A DNA stretch of 33,638 nucleotides, from the NCBI GenBank assembly GCA_029210915.1, contig JARGGJ010000016.1, positions 1 through 33,638 of the forward strand, in the 5' to 3' direction. The notes beneath the pieces are model-generated. The model was not told the DNA's origin and made no database searches. It worked only from the letters and a program-made list of their open reading frames with translations. The DNA is from Patescibacteria group bacterium (GTDB lineage: Bacteria; Patescibacteriota; Patescibacteriia; 2-12-FULL-60-25). Every line of letters begins with the position of its first letter. Within the stretch, counting starts at the first letter, position 1. Positions 24,040 through 30,966 of this stretch are shown one piece after another. A program made the translations under genes and the position numbers.

Positions 24040-24474
24040 ATGTGCCATGCAGCAAAAAGGCTCCAGGAGCTTCGTGACCTAACCGAACTACTTCAGCGGG
24101 GCGAAGATCAAAAGTTCTTCGACCTGCTTTTTCCCAAACCGGAGGAGCACGAAAGCTCCACCAACCGGCCGGCGATCGAGGAGATTCTACTCTCCCGAAA
24201 GCTTCGTGAGCTTCTAGTGAATTTCGCCCGCCTCGCCGACAAAGAACTCGCCGGCAAGGCAAGCGGAATTATTTACGAGAATTCGGAGGTTCTGCGGCGG
24301 CTCGCGGAATCTGAAAGACAGAGTTTTGGAGGTACCGCTACAAGGCGATTCCTCGACCTGAGCAATCAGGCAAAACTTCTGAAGCGCTTGTTCAACGATA
24401 TGAAGCAAGCGCGACTCGCGCCAGTTAAGACTTTGCCTCCGCCTGCGGAGGAACCCAAAGTCGAAGCTGCGTAA
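24040..24474 (+). CDS. hypothetical helical protein, G+C-rich island gene 2
   Basis: The protein has 144 residues, mostly charged helices (KRLQELRDLTELLQRGEDQK, LLKRLFNDMKQARLAP), with a Pro/Glu tail. AGGTGAT precedes the ATG, which lies eight bases after the 263-residue gene, so the two form an operon. FARLADKELAG (about 63-73) resembles FARLALRNKELAG in the protein at 7047-8147, possibly by chance. It is G+C-rich like its partner, and a perfect terminator follows. The function is unknown. Confidence 0.65.
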   Translation: MCHAAKRLQELRDLTELLQRGEDQKFFDLLFPKPEEHESSTNRPAIEEILLSRKLRELLVNFARLADKELAGKASGIIYENSEVLRRLAESERQSFGGTATRRFLDLSNQAKLLKRLFNDMKQARLAPVKTLPPPAEEPKVEAA

Positions 24475-24492
24475 ACCCACCCTCACTCAACA

Positions 24493-24529
24493 AGGCTCCG
24501 ATGATCACTCGATTATCGGAGCCTGTTTT
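24493..24529 (+). terminator. Rho-independent terminator
   Basis: AGGCTCCGAT/ATCGGAGCCT is a perfect 10-bp stem followed by GTTTTA. Confidence 0.85.
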
Positions 24530-24549
24530 AATTGCATTTTTATTGTCTT

Positions 24550-24685
24550 GAACCTTGATTCACTTGATTAAGGGATTAACTTGATTATTGACTATATTTC
24601 GAGAGCAAGTTTAATAATAATCGTGCTAATCGGAATAATCCAATGAATCGTGGTTCAAGACAAAAGGAGTTAATCAAGGTTCAGA
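24550..24685. repeat. GAACCTTGATT element, copy 3, overlapping rsmA
   Basis: The left arm GAACCTTGATTCACTTGATT and right arm TTAATCAAGGTTCAGACA mirror each other. The right arm encodes the last residues (LNLD) and the TAA stop of rsmA. Confidence 0.7.
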
Positions 24686-25524
24686 CATTTCGCCAACTCT
24701 ACCCATTCTTTGGCTGTAAGCTCTTCGGCGCGGGCTTTGGGGTTGATGTGTAGCTTTGTTGTTATTTCTTCCCATGCCTCGGTTTTGATGCCAAGGTTGC
24801 GGCCTAAGAGCTTGCGCGGGTGGGAGAATCCAAGTTTGGCTACCTTCATGACTGCCTCGGGGTCTATCCCCCATTTTTTTAGGCGATCTTTTGCAGACAG
24901 TGGAACCATTTTGATTATCGCGGAATCGACTTTTGGCTCCGGATAAAACGATGTAGGTGAAACGCGATGGATGATTTTGATCTCGGCACAAGCCAGATGC
25001 GACATTAAAGCCAAGAGCGACATTTTCTCTTTTTTATCTTCTGCGAGGATTCTCTCCGCTACTTCTTTTTGAATGAGAGCGATAAGAAGTGTTGGTGGGT
25101 TTTTAGCGTAGAGTGCCTTGCGGAGAGCTAAGGATGTTATTGAGTATGGGAGGTTGGAGACGAACTTCCAGGGTTTTGCGCCCATTAGGTCGTCGAAGTC
25201 GGATTTGGCTGCGTCGGCGCAAATCCCCCGAATCGCGCTTTGCGTGATTATCCCCCTTTGACGAGGGGGTCGCTGTTGCGAGAGTCGATCGGCTAAGACT
25301 TTATCTTTTTCGATAACTGTCAATTGTGCGCCGGATTCTAAGAGGGCTTCTGTGAGGACACCGAGGCCGGGGCCGATTTCTAATACTCTATCCCCTTTTT
25401 TGATTTCTGATGTAGTTACGATCTTCCCGAGAATGTTTTTATCAATTAAAAAATTCTGGCCCAAGCCTTTGTTTGGGCGTCGTCCAAGATCTTTCAAAAT
25501 AGAGATTATCTCGTTTTTGTTCAT
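24670..25524 (-). CDS. rsmA: 16S rRNA dimethyladenosine transferase RsmA/KsgA with in-frame repeat
   Basis: This S-adenosylmethionine-dependent enzyme dimethylates two adjacent adenosines near the 3' end of 16S rRNA. It shows GQNFLIDKNIL (22-32), the cofactor motif VLEIGPGLG (47-55), acidic IEKD (71-74), and the catalytic FVSNLPYSIT (121-130). The 284-residue length is normal to slightly long. Residues 85-101 (RPPRQRGIITQSAIRGI) come from the same palindromic repeat as in the kinase-like and ligase genes. It sits between the second and third strands, where the family has a shorter loop. The C-terminal LNLD and stop come from another repeat. No ribosome site is seen. It lies downstream of prfB and tsaC in the same direction. 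Confidence 0.96.
   Translation of the reverse strand: MNKNEIISILKDLGRRPNKGLGQNFLIDKNILGKIVTTSEIKKGDRVLEIGPGLGVLTEALLESGAQLTVIEKDKVLADRLSQQRPPRQRGIITQSAIRGICADAAKSDFDDLMGAKPWKFVSNLPYSITSLALRKALYAKNPPTLLIALIQKEVAERILAEDKKEKMSLLALMSHLACAEIKIIHRVSPTSFYPEPKVDSAIIKMVPLSAKDRLKKWGIDPEAVMKVAKLGFSHPRKLLGRNLGIKTEAWEEITTKLHINPKARAEELTAKEWVELAKCLNLD
25219..25271. repeat. in-frame ATCCCCC..GACGAGGGGGTCG palindromic element, copy 2
   Basis: Hairpin AATCGCGC-TTT-GCGTGATT (one G-U) plus CCCCCTT..GAGGGGG. Relative to the other copies it has one extra C and one fewer G, which cancel, so the frame at ACGCAAAGC is the same in all three genes. Confidence 0.85.
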
Positions 25525-25547
25525 ATCTTAACTAATCGTACATCGTC

Positions 25548-25590
25548 GAGCTGAGCTCGATCACTTCTCGTACATCGTACAAATTTTTTA
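25548..25590. repeat. CGTCGAGCTGAGCTCGAT repeat upstream of rsmA
   Basis: GTACATCGTCGAGCTGAGC... is flanked by GTACATCGTAC. The 18-base core is identical to the one inside valS (9905-9990). Confidence 0.65.
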
Positions 25591-25607
25591 TTATTCACGA
25601 GCGGATA

Positions 25608-26204
25608 TTACAATATAACAGCTCCTTGGCGGTGGATTGTGGCTTTTCCGTCATCTGCAATACTTGCGACTGTAGTGGGTAGGTTTTTATCGATGGCGCC
25701 GACATCAAGTACGAAATCGGGTTTGCTCTCGTAGTTCTTGAACGCGCGCGTTACGCCGATACCGGAGACTGCCGGTGACATTCCACTGCGGTTGGCGGAT
25801 GTTGCGGTAATGGGGCGGCCAAAAGCTTTGACTATGGCTGATGCGATTGGTGAAGATGTTATGCGGATGCCGATTATTTGATTGGGACTAATCTGAGGCG
25901 CCAGTTTAATATCTTTTTTAAGTTTGATGAGCAAGGTTAACGGCCCGGGCCAGTATTTTTTGGCTACACGGTTTTCGGCGGTTGTAAGATCTGCCAAGGA
26001 TTCCACTTGCGCAAAGCTCGAGGCTATCATCTGTAAAGGTTTGCCGTCGTTGCGTCCTTTGATGGCAAAGATTTTTTGCACCGCATTTATATTTCGCGGA
26101 TCGCAAGCAAGGCCGTAAACGGTTTCGGTGGGAATGGCGATAACTCCTCCGGAGTTGAGGATTTGTACCGCGGTTTTAATATCATCTTTCAATTTTTCAT
26201 CCAT
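25608..26204 (-). CDS. tsaC: threonylcarbamoyl-AMP synthase (Sua5/YrdC family)
   Basis: This protein makes threonylcarbamoyl-AMP from threonine, bicarbonate and ATP for the t6A37 modification of ANN-decoding tRNAs. Its 198 residues fit the short TsaC form without the Sua5 C-terminal domain. Family motifs are GGVIAIPTETVYGLACD (18-34), KGRNDGKPLQMI, GPLTLLIKLK and GRPITATSANRSG. The ATG follows the prfB stop by one base, so the two genes are translationally coupled. rsmA follows after 83 bases that hold a repeat. Confidence 0.95.
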   Translation of the reverse strand: MDEKLKDDIKTAVQILNSGGVIAIPTETVYGLACDPRNINAVQKIFAIKGRNDGKPLQMIASSFAQVESLADLTTAENRVAKKYWPGPLTLLIKLKKDIKLAPQISPNQIIGIRITSSPIASAIVKAFGRPITATSANRSGMSPAVSGIGVTRAFKNYESKPDFVLDVGAIDKNLPTTVASIADDGKATIHRQGAVIL

Positions 26205-26205
26205 A

Positions 26206-27336
26206 CTAATCTTTGTTCAAATCCCCTCTTACATCTTTTTTGGCGGCATCTTTACGGAGTTCGGCCTCGATAAAAGCATCCAAATCACCGTCTAACACCG
26301 CGTCGGTATCCGATGTTTCGTATTCGGTGCGCAAATCTTTTACCATGTGATACGGATGAAGTACATACGAGCGGATTTGGTTGCCCCATTCGGCACTGTG
26401 ATACTCACCGCGAAGTTCTTGTTTTTCTTGGAGTAATTCCTCTTCTTTAAGCTTCGCGAGTTTGGCTTTAAGGATCGTCATGGCGGTTTCCTTGTTTTGC
26501 GTTTGCGAGCGCTCATTTTGGCAGGAAACGGTTATTTTGGTTGGAATATGCACAATACGCACAGCTGAATACGTAGTATTTACAGATTGCCCGCCTTTAC
26601 CTCCGCTCATAAATGTATCAATACGCAAATCGTCGGGTTTGATTTCGATTTCAACCTTATCATCCAGTTCGGGTATGACTTCGACTAAAGCAAATGACGT
26701 TTGCCTTAGTGCATCGGCATTAAAAGGAGATTGGCGGACCAAGCGGTGAACACCGGCTTCGCGCTTGAGGTGGCCGTAAGCGTGGCGCCCCTGGACAAAG
26801 AAAGTTACAGACTTAATGCCGGCTTCGGTTCCACGGCTTTCGTCTACGAGTTTAACTTTCCAATTCTTTTTCTCGGCAAACCTAAAGTACATGCGCATAA
26901 GCATCTCGGCCCAATCTTGAGCATCCGTACCGCCGGCGCCGGCGTGGATACTCATGACCGCGTTAGCGGAATCGTGTGGCCCTGATAGGAGCATTGCGAA
27001 TTCCATCTTTTCAAAAGCTGATTCCAATTCTGTGATTTTAGTTTCCGCTTCAGCAATAACACCCCCATCTTTTTCGGTTTCGGCGATTTCCACCAACTCG
27101 CGCAGATCTTTCAGCTCTGTTTTAAAATTATTCCAAAGATCATATTCAGTTTTTAAATCCGACAGCTTTTGCATTTCATCTTTAGCACGATCTTGATCTG
27201 ACCAAAAATCCGGGGCACTGACTTCGACTTCCAGTGCATCCGCATCTTCTTTGCGCGCATCCAAATCCAAAATCTTCCAGGCTTCCATGAGTCGGGATTC
27301 GAGGGATTCGATGCGATCGTTTAGTTCTTGGATCAT
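26206..27336 (-). CDS. prfB: peptide chain release factor 2, no programmed frameshift
   Basis: RF2 releases peptides at UAA and UGA. The 376-residue protein has the N-terminal helical domain, the stop-codon tripeptide in VRQSPFNAD (SPF, RF2 type) and the catalytic GGQ in SGGKGGQSVNTT. The frame is continuous through the region where many bacteria have an in-frame UGA and +1 frameshift: KILDLDARKED is read without interruption, so autoregulation by frameshifting is absent. No ribosome site is evident; a TATTTA lies seven bases before the ATG. It is the first gene of a prfB-tsaC pair, with rsmA downstream. Confidence 0.96.
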   Translation of the reverse strand: MIQELNDRIESLESRLMEAWKILDLDARKEDADALEVEVSAPDFWSDQDRAKDEMQKLSDLKTEYDLWNNFKTELKDLRELVEIAETEKDGGVIAEAETKITELESAFEKMEFAMLLSGPHDSANAVMSIHAGAGGTDAQDWAEMLMRMYFRFAEKKNWKVKLVDESRGTEAGIKSVTFFVQGRHAYGHLKREAGVHRLVRQSPFNADALRQTSFALVEVIPELDDKVEIEIKPDDLRIDTFMSGGKGGQSVNTTYSAVRIVHIPTKITVSCQNERSQTQNKETAMTILKAKLAKLKEEELLQEKQELRGEYHSAEWGNQIRSYVLHPYHMVKDLRTEYETSDTDAVLDGDLDAFIEAELRKDAAKKDVRGDLNKD

Positions 27337-27398
27337 TGGAATCTAAATAATAATTAACAAATAATAAATAATAAAGTAATTTGAGGAATTTATAATAA

Positions 27399-27716
27399 TT
27401 AAATGTTACTTTGTAACTCTTGCAAAGCTTGCCTATATCGCTCACCCGTTTCTTTCGCTTCTTTAATTAACTCAACCTCTTTTGCGTCTATAGCAGCAAG
27501 TTCCTCCACGGTTTTTAAGACAAGATCTTTGGTATCGGTTTTTGGCAGTTTATAACTAGATGCGACACCGGCCACTAAATCCTCTGGAGAGTTATGAGCT
27601 TTTTTTAATTTGAAAAAATTATTTATAAGCTCAAGAGCACCAGAGACACTAATATTATCTTTAGGCGAAAAAACCTCCTGACGCGGTTCTTCGTTGTTAT
27701 TCTTTAGTATCTCCAT
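27399..27716 (-). CDS. hypothetical small protein
   Basis: The protein has 105 residues, acidic to neutral, with a helical C-terminal half (ELAAIDAKEVELIKEAKETGERYRQ in outline) that could form a coiled coil. No membrane span or known domain is seen. It overlaps the end of the preceding gene by 20 bases, so it is probably translated by coupling. The gap to prfB (27337-27398) is an AT-rich AATAATTAACAAATAATAA tract with no other feature. Confidence 0.6.
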   Translation of the reverse strand: MEILKNNNEEPRQEVFSPKDNISVSGALELINNFFKLKKAHNSPEDLVAGVASSYKLPKTDTKDLVLKTVEELAAIDAKEVELIKEAKETGERYRQALQELQSNI

Positions 27717-27903
27717 AAGCTTGTTCTTTTACTCTTTGTTGCATTTTGGCGACTTCTATCTTTTCTAAACGGCGCGCGAAAAGACGGAGGATCTCACGGC
27801 GTTCGACTCCGATTTTTTCCAATCGACGATTGTAATCGTCGAGATCTGTTTCTATTTGTTTTAAAAGCTCCTTGATTTCGTGCTCGGCTTTTATCTTGTT
27901 CAT
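27697..27903 (-). CDS. small coiled-coil protein, probable leaderless gene
   Basis: The protein has 68 residues from the ATG at 27903 and is almost entirely a charged helix (EHEIKELLKQIETDLDDYNRRLEKIGVERREI in outline), likely a coiled coil. This start follows a promoter (TTGGAG, 17, CATAAT) by exactly six bases, the same layout as tyrS and the kinase-like gene. Longer starts exist at 27909, 27930 and a TTG at 28005 with its own TATAAT at 28017-28022, so the true N-terminus is uncertain. The coding frame overlaps the next gene. The function is unknown. Confidence 0.6.
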   Translation of the reverse strand: MNKIKAEHEIKELLKQIETDLDDYNRRLEKIGVERREILRLFARRLEKIEVAKMQQRVKEQAYGDTKE

Positions 27904-27909
27904 TGTCAT

Positions 27910-27938
27910 ATTATGCCATGAAATTGCCATATCTCCAA
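27910..27938 (-). promoter_or_regulatory. leaderless-type promoter of the coiled-coil gene
   Basis: On the minus strand, TTGGAG, 17 bases, CATAAT, 6 bases, ATG. Confidence 0.45.
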
Positions 27939-28051
27939 GAATCGCGTTAAAGAGATGGGTGTATAAACAGCGTAAATTTTTACGTTTGTTTAAAGGAATT
28001 CCCAATTGAGGTGTAACATTATACCCTCTTGAAACGTCTTATATTATATGG

Positions 28052-28090
28052 TCACCATGGGTTGCCGGGTCCAAACCGGTGATCAGGGAG
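28052..28090. other. G+C-rich foldable stretch of unknown role
   Basis: TCACC/GGTGA and GGTT/AACC enclose GCCGGGTCCA; an alternative fold pairs TTGCCGG with CCGGTGA. It lies in the gene-free gap 28006-28209 between a terminator and the TATAAT at 28017-28022. Confidence 0.35.
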
Positions 28091-28138
28091 TTACAAATAT
28101 TAACGCCTTTAAACGATCGTAAATAAAATAAAGATTAT

Positions 28139-28166
28139 AAAAGAGCGGTATTCCACCGCTCTTTTG
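28139..28166. terminator. strong bidirectional terminator
   Basis: AAGAGCGGT/ACCGCTCTT with a 5-base loop and A/T runs on both sides. It can end the 28210-28551 gene on the minus strand. Confidence 0.85.
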
Positions 28167-28209
28167 TTTGCTACAATTTGATGATAATTTCGCAGTTTAA
28201 AACCATTGC

Positions 28210-28551
28210 TTAGAACTTAAACGTACTGCGATATTTTCCGATAACCGGGATTTCCCAAAACTCACCTTGAAGGGTTTTTATAATTGCAATGATAGCAACT
28301 ATCAAAACCAATAAGGAACCAATTGGACCGATTAAAAACCATCCAATTACAGGAATAACCATACCGGCAATCCAGATAATAAGAGCGGCGATGGCAAGCA
28401 CCAAACCTTGCTTTGCGTGCTCCATGGCGAACTTGGAATCTTTAGCCGCTAACATTGGGATAAAAAAGATAATGTAGGCCAAACAGGCGATTACTTTATT
28501 ATCACTGACATCCTTAGCATCAAATGCCGGGACTTTTGTTTCTTCTGACAT
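28210..28551 (-). CDS. DUF4870/Tic20-like membrane protein
   Basis: The protein has 113 residues with three to four hydrophobic segments (about 22-36, 49-67 and 70-90). The characteristic stretch ACLAYIIFFIPMLAAKDSKFAMEHAKQG is read in outline at 23-50. Small proteins of this type are common in Patescibacteria; their role is unknown. The polar N-terminus (MSEETKVPAFDAKDVSDNK) has no signal peptide. No ribosome site is present. The gene stands alone with a strong terminator 44 bases downstream. The assignment rests on the FFIPxLxxKDSxFAxxHAKQG pattern. Confidence 0.75.
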   Translation of the reverse strand: MSEETKVPAFDAKDVSDNKVIACLAYIIFFIPMLAAKDSKFAMEHAKQGLVLAIAALIIWIAGMVIPVIGWFLIGPIGSLLVLIVAIIAIIKTLQGEFWEIPVIGKYRSTFKF

Positions 28552-28617
28552 AAACTTTATTCAATTATGAATTACTAATTACGAATTAAAAATTCTGGAG
28601 GGATTATAACATAACTA

Positions 28618-28752
28618 CCTGTAAATAACCAATAACCAAGTTCCAATTACCAATCAATTACCAATAACCAAGCTCCAATTACCAATTGATTATTTGGTTA
28701 TTGGTAGATTGGTTATTTATTGGATATTGTAATATTGGTGATTGGTTATTAC
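28618..28752. repeat. AATAACCAA tract with mirrored TTGGTTATT half
   Basis: Left half copies of AATAACCAAG and CAATTACCAAT are followed by GGTTATTGGTAGATTGGTTA and related forms, so the whole can fold into a long hairpin. It lies just past the groEL stop and may end the groESL transcript. Confidence 0.7.
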
Positions 28753-28755
28753 GAG

Positions 28756-30387
28756 TTAGTATCCCATTCCGCTCATATCGGGCATGCCCCCGCCTGCCAT
28801 AGGCTCTTCTTTTTTGGGGAGATCTATGATTACACATTCGGTTGTTAGGAACATGCCGGCGACCGAGGAAGCGTTTTGCAATGCGGAGCGAGTAACTTTA
28901 GCCGGGTCGATGATTCCGCGTTCTAACATATTTACATTCATTTCATCTTTTGCGGCGTCGTAGCCCATATCGCCTCCGGAGATTTTGACGGCTTCGACGA
29001 TTACATCCCCTTTACGACCAGCGTTCTCGGCGATTGCGTAAACAGGTGCTTCGAGAGCCTTTCGTAAAATCTGGACACCTGTGGCTTCGTCGCCTGTGAG
29101 GTTAAGAGCGTCCAAAGCTTTCGTGGATTTTATTAACGCTACACCTCCGCCCGGAACGATACCCTCTTCGACTGCGGCTTTGGTTGCGGCGACAGCGTCA
29201 TCAATACGATCTTTCTTTTCTTTCATTTCCACTTCTGTGGCTGCGCCAACTTTGATGACACCTACTCCACCCGTAAGTTTTGCCAAGCGTTCTGCCAGCT
29301 TCTCTTTATCGAATTCAGAATCGGAGTTTTCGATTTGTTGTTTAATTTGAGAAATGCGAGTATCAACATCGGCTTGATTGCCCTTGCCCTCTACGAAGGT
29401 TGTAAATTCTTTTGTAGAAATTACTTTGTGGCAAGTGCCCAAGTCTTCCAATGTAACAGAATCCAGCTTGCGTCCGAGATCTTCCGTGATAACCGTTGCG
29501 CCGGTTACAGTTGCTATATCCTGTAAGGTTTCTTTTTTGCGATCGCCAAAGCCCGGGGCTTTAACCGCGAGCGCGGAGAAAGTACCGCGGAGTTTGTTTA
29601 AAACCAAAGTTGTAAGCGCTTCACCCTCTACATCATCGGCAATGATGACGATTTCTTTTTTACCGGTTTGCACAACTTTTTCGAGAATCGGCAAGAGCTC
29701 TTGAACGGAGCTGATTTTTTTGTCGGTAATTAAAATATAAGGTTCTTGATACTCGGCAACCATGCGCTCGCCGTTTGTTACCATGTATGGTGACGCATAA
29801 CCTTTTTCGATGCGCATACCAAGCACAACTTCTTTGTCGATACCAAAAGATTGGGATTCTTCGACAGTGATTACGCCGTCTTTACCCATCTCTTTCATTA
29901 CTTCGGCAATTATTTTGCCGATTTCGGGATCATTTGCTGAAATTGTTGCAACTTTTTCGATATCATCATCTTTAACCGGAGTTGCGATTTCATCTTTGAT
30001 CATTTTAACGATAGCTGAGGTGCCGGTATCAATCCCGCGTTTAACAGCCAGTGGATTTGCACCCGCGGTGATGTGCTTAATGCCTTCGGCTATCATTGCT
30101 TGCGCTAAAACAGTGGCTGTTGTTGTGCCGTCGCCGGCTACATCGGAAGTTTTAGATGCGGCTTCTTTAACGAGTTCGGCGCCGATGTTTTCGAACTTAT
30201 CCTCGAGTTCGATTTCTTTAGCCACGGTGACACCATCTTTAGTGATTGATGGTGCGCCATAACCGCGATCTATTACTACATTACGGCCTTTGGGGCCAAG
30301 TGTGACTTTGACTGCGTTTGCAAGCTGATCCACCCCGCGCTTTAGCGCTTGGCGAGCTTTATCATCGTAGATTAATTGTTTGGACAT
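28756..30387 (-). CDS. groEL: chaperonin GroEL (Cpn60)
   Basis: This is the subunit of the double-ring ATP-driven folding chamber. From the ATG at 30387 ([15 protein letters not shown]) it is 543 residues, the normal size. Motifs include [12 protein letters not shown], the ATP site DGVTVAKEI and [13 protein letters not shown], the apical-domain stretch [10 protein letters not shown], and [13 protein letters not shown] near the C-terminus. The tail ends [12 protein letters not shown], a short form of the usual Gly-Met tail. An in-frame start 11 codons upstream lies in a repeat tract and is unlikely. It follows groES by 95 bases of AT-rich inverted repeat and shares its CIRCE-controlled transcript. 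Confidence 0.98.
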   Translation of the reverse strand: MSKQLIYDDKARQALKRGVDQLANAVKVTLGPKGRNVVIDRGYGAPSITKDGVTVAKEIELEDKFENIGAELVKEAASKTSDVAGDGTTTATVLAQAMIAEGIKHITAGANPLAVKRGIDTGTSAIVKMIKDEIATPVKDDDIEKVATISANDPEIGKIIAEVMKEMGKDGVITVEESQSFGIDKEVVLGMRIEKGYASPYMVTNGERMVAEYQEPYILITDKKISSVQELLPILEKVVQTGKKEIVIIADDVEGEALTTLVLNKLRGTFSALAVKAPGFGDRKKETLQDIATVTGATVITEDLGRKLDSVTLEDLGTCHKVISTKEFTTFVEGKGNQADVDTRISQIKQQIENSDSEFDKEKLAERLAKLTGGVGVIKVGAATEVEMKEKKDRIDDAVAATKAAVEEGIVPGGGVALIKSTKALDALNLTGDEATGVQILRKALEAPVYAIAENAGRKGDVIVEAVKISGGDMGYDAAKDEMNVNMLERGIIDPAKVTRSALQNASSVAGMFLTTECVIIDLPKKEEPMAGGGMPDMSGMGY

Positions 30388-30482
30388 ACCTAAATTTAAA
30401 TAATAGTTAATAAATAACAAATAACAAAGCGAGCGGAGGGATTTTCTTTATTATTTATTATTTGTGATTTGTAATTTGTTAA
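30388..30482. repeat. AT-rich inverted repeat between groES and groEL
   Basis: TTAATAAATAACAAATAACAA and TTATTTATTATTTGTGATTTG mirror each other around a short G+C centre (AGCGAGCGGAGGG). It may attenuate or stabilise the groESL mRNA. Confidence 0.5.
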
Positions 30483-30776
30483 TTAGTTTTCCACGATTGC
30501 TATGATTTCGTATTCGGAAAGAATTAGATATTCCTCCCCGTCGATTTTTACTTTATCGGAACCGTATCCGCCTTTATACATTACGGTGTCTCCGGGCTTA
30601 ACATCCATGGCAATGCGTTGGCCATCTTTTATTGCACCGGGCCCAACCGCGAGAACCTTGCCCTGTAAAGGATTGCTGTTATCAGCGGTTTCGGGGATGA
30701 TGATACCCGATTTGGTAACCTCTTCTTTGGGAAGCGGTTTGACGATCAGACGATCGTTTAAGGGACGTAAATTCAT
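30483..30776 (-). CDS. groES: co-chaperonin GroES (Cpn10)
   Basis: This is the heptameric lid of the GroEL chamber. Its 97 residues match the family: LRPLNDRLIVKPL at the start, the mobile loop EEVTKSGIIIPETA (18-31) that contacts GroEL, the VGPGAIKDG turn, and the C-terminal GEEYLILSEYEIIAIVE. No ribosome site is visible before the ATG. It leads the groES-groEL operon. A CIRCE-like inverted repeat lies 136 bases upstream of the start codon. Confidence 0.98.
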   Translation of the reverse strand: MNLRPLNDRLIVKPLPKEEVTKSGIIIPETADNSNPLQGKVLAVGPGAIKDGQRIAMDVKPGDTVMYKGGYGSDKVKIDGEEYLILSEYEIIAIVEN

Positions 30777-30911
30777 AGAACTTTTGAACCAGGGTTTACC
30801 TGGATTAAGGAATGATTAGTAGGTTTAAACTTTAATGACAAATAGCAAATGGCAAATAGCAAGAGTTAATAAGTTGTTTAAGTTTTTTGCAATTTTTAAT
30901 TTACCATCGAA

Positions 30912-30938
30912 TTAGCAATCAAAGTATTCGACTGCTAA
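30912..30938 (-). promoter_or_regulatory. CIRCE-like operator (HrcA site) upstream of groES
   Basis: TTAGCAATC, nine bases, GACTGCTAA. The CIRCE consensus is TTAGCACTC-N9-GAGTGCTAA, so spacing and 16 of 18 arm bases match. A TTGATT followed after 17 bases by TTAAAA on the minus strand overlaps it. Heat-shock control by HrcA is inferred. Confidence 0.8.
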
Positions 30939-30966
30939 TGTGGAGATATGATATACAATTTGCGAG

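Noticed and set aside
27182-27445. 87-codon frame at the prfB start
   Set aside because: It runs through an AT-rich repeat and overlaps the well-supported prfB N-terminus in another frame.
28045-28170. possible 5S, SRP or other known RNA
   Set aside because: The foldable stretch is too short and lacks 5S or SRP core motifs; the hairpin at 28139-28166 is explained as a terminator of the membrane-protein gene.
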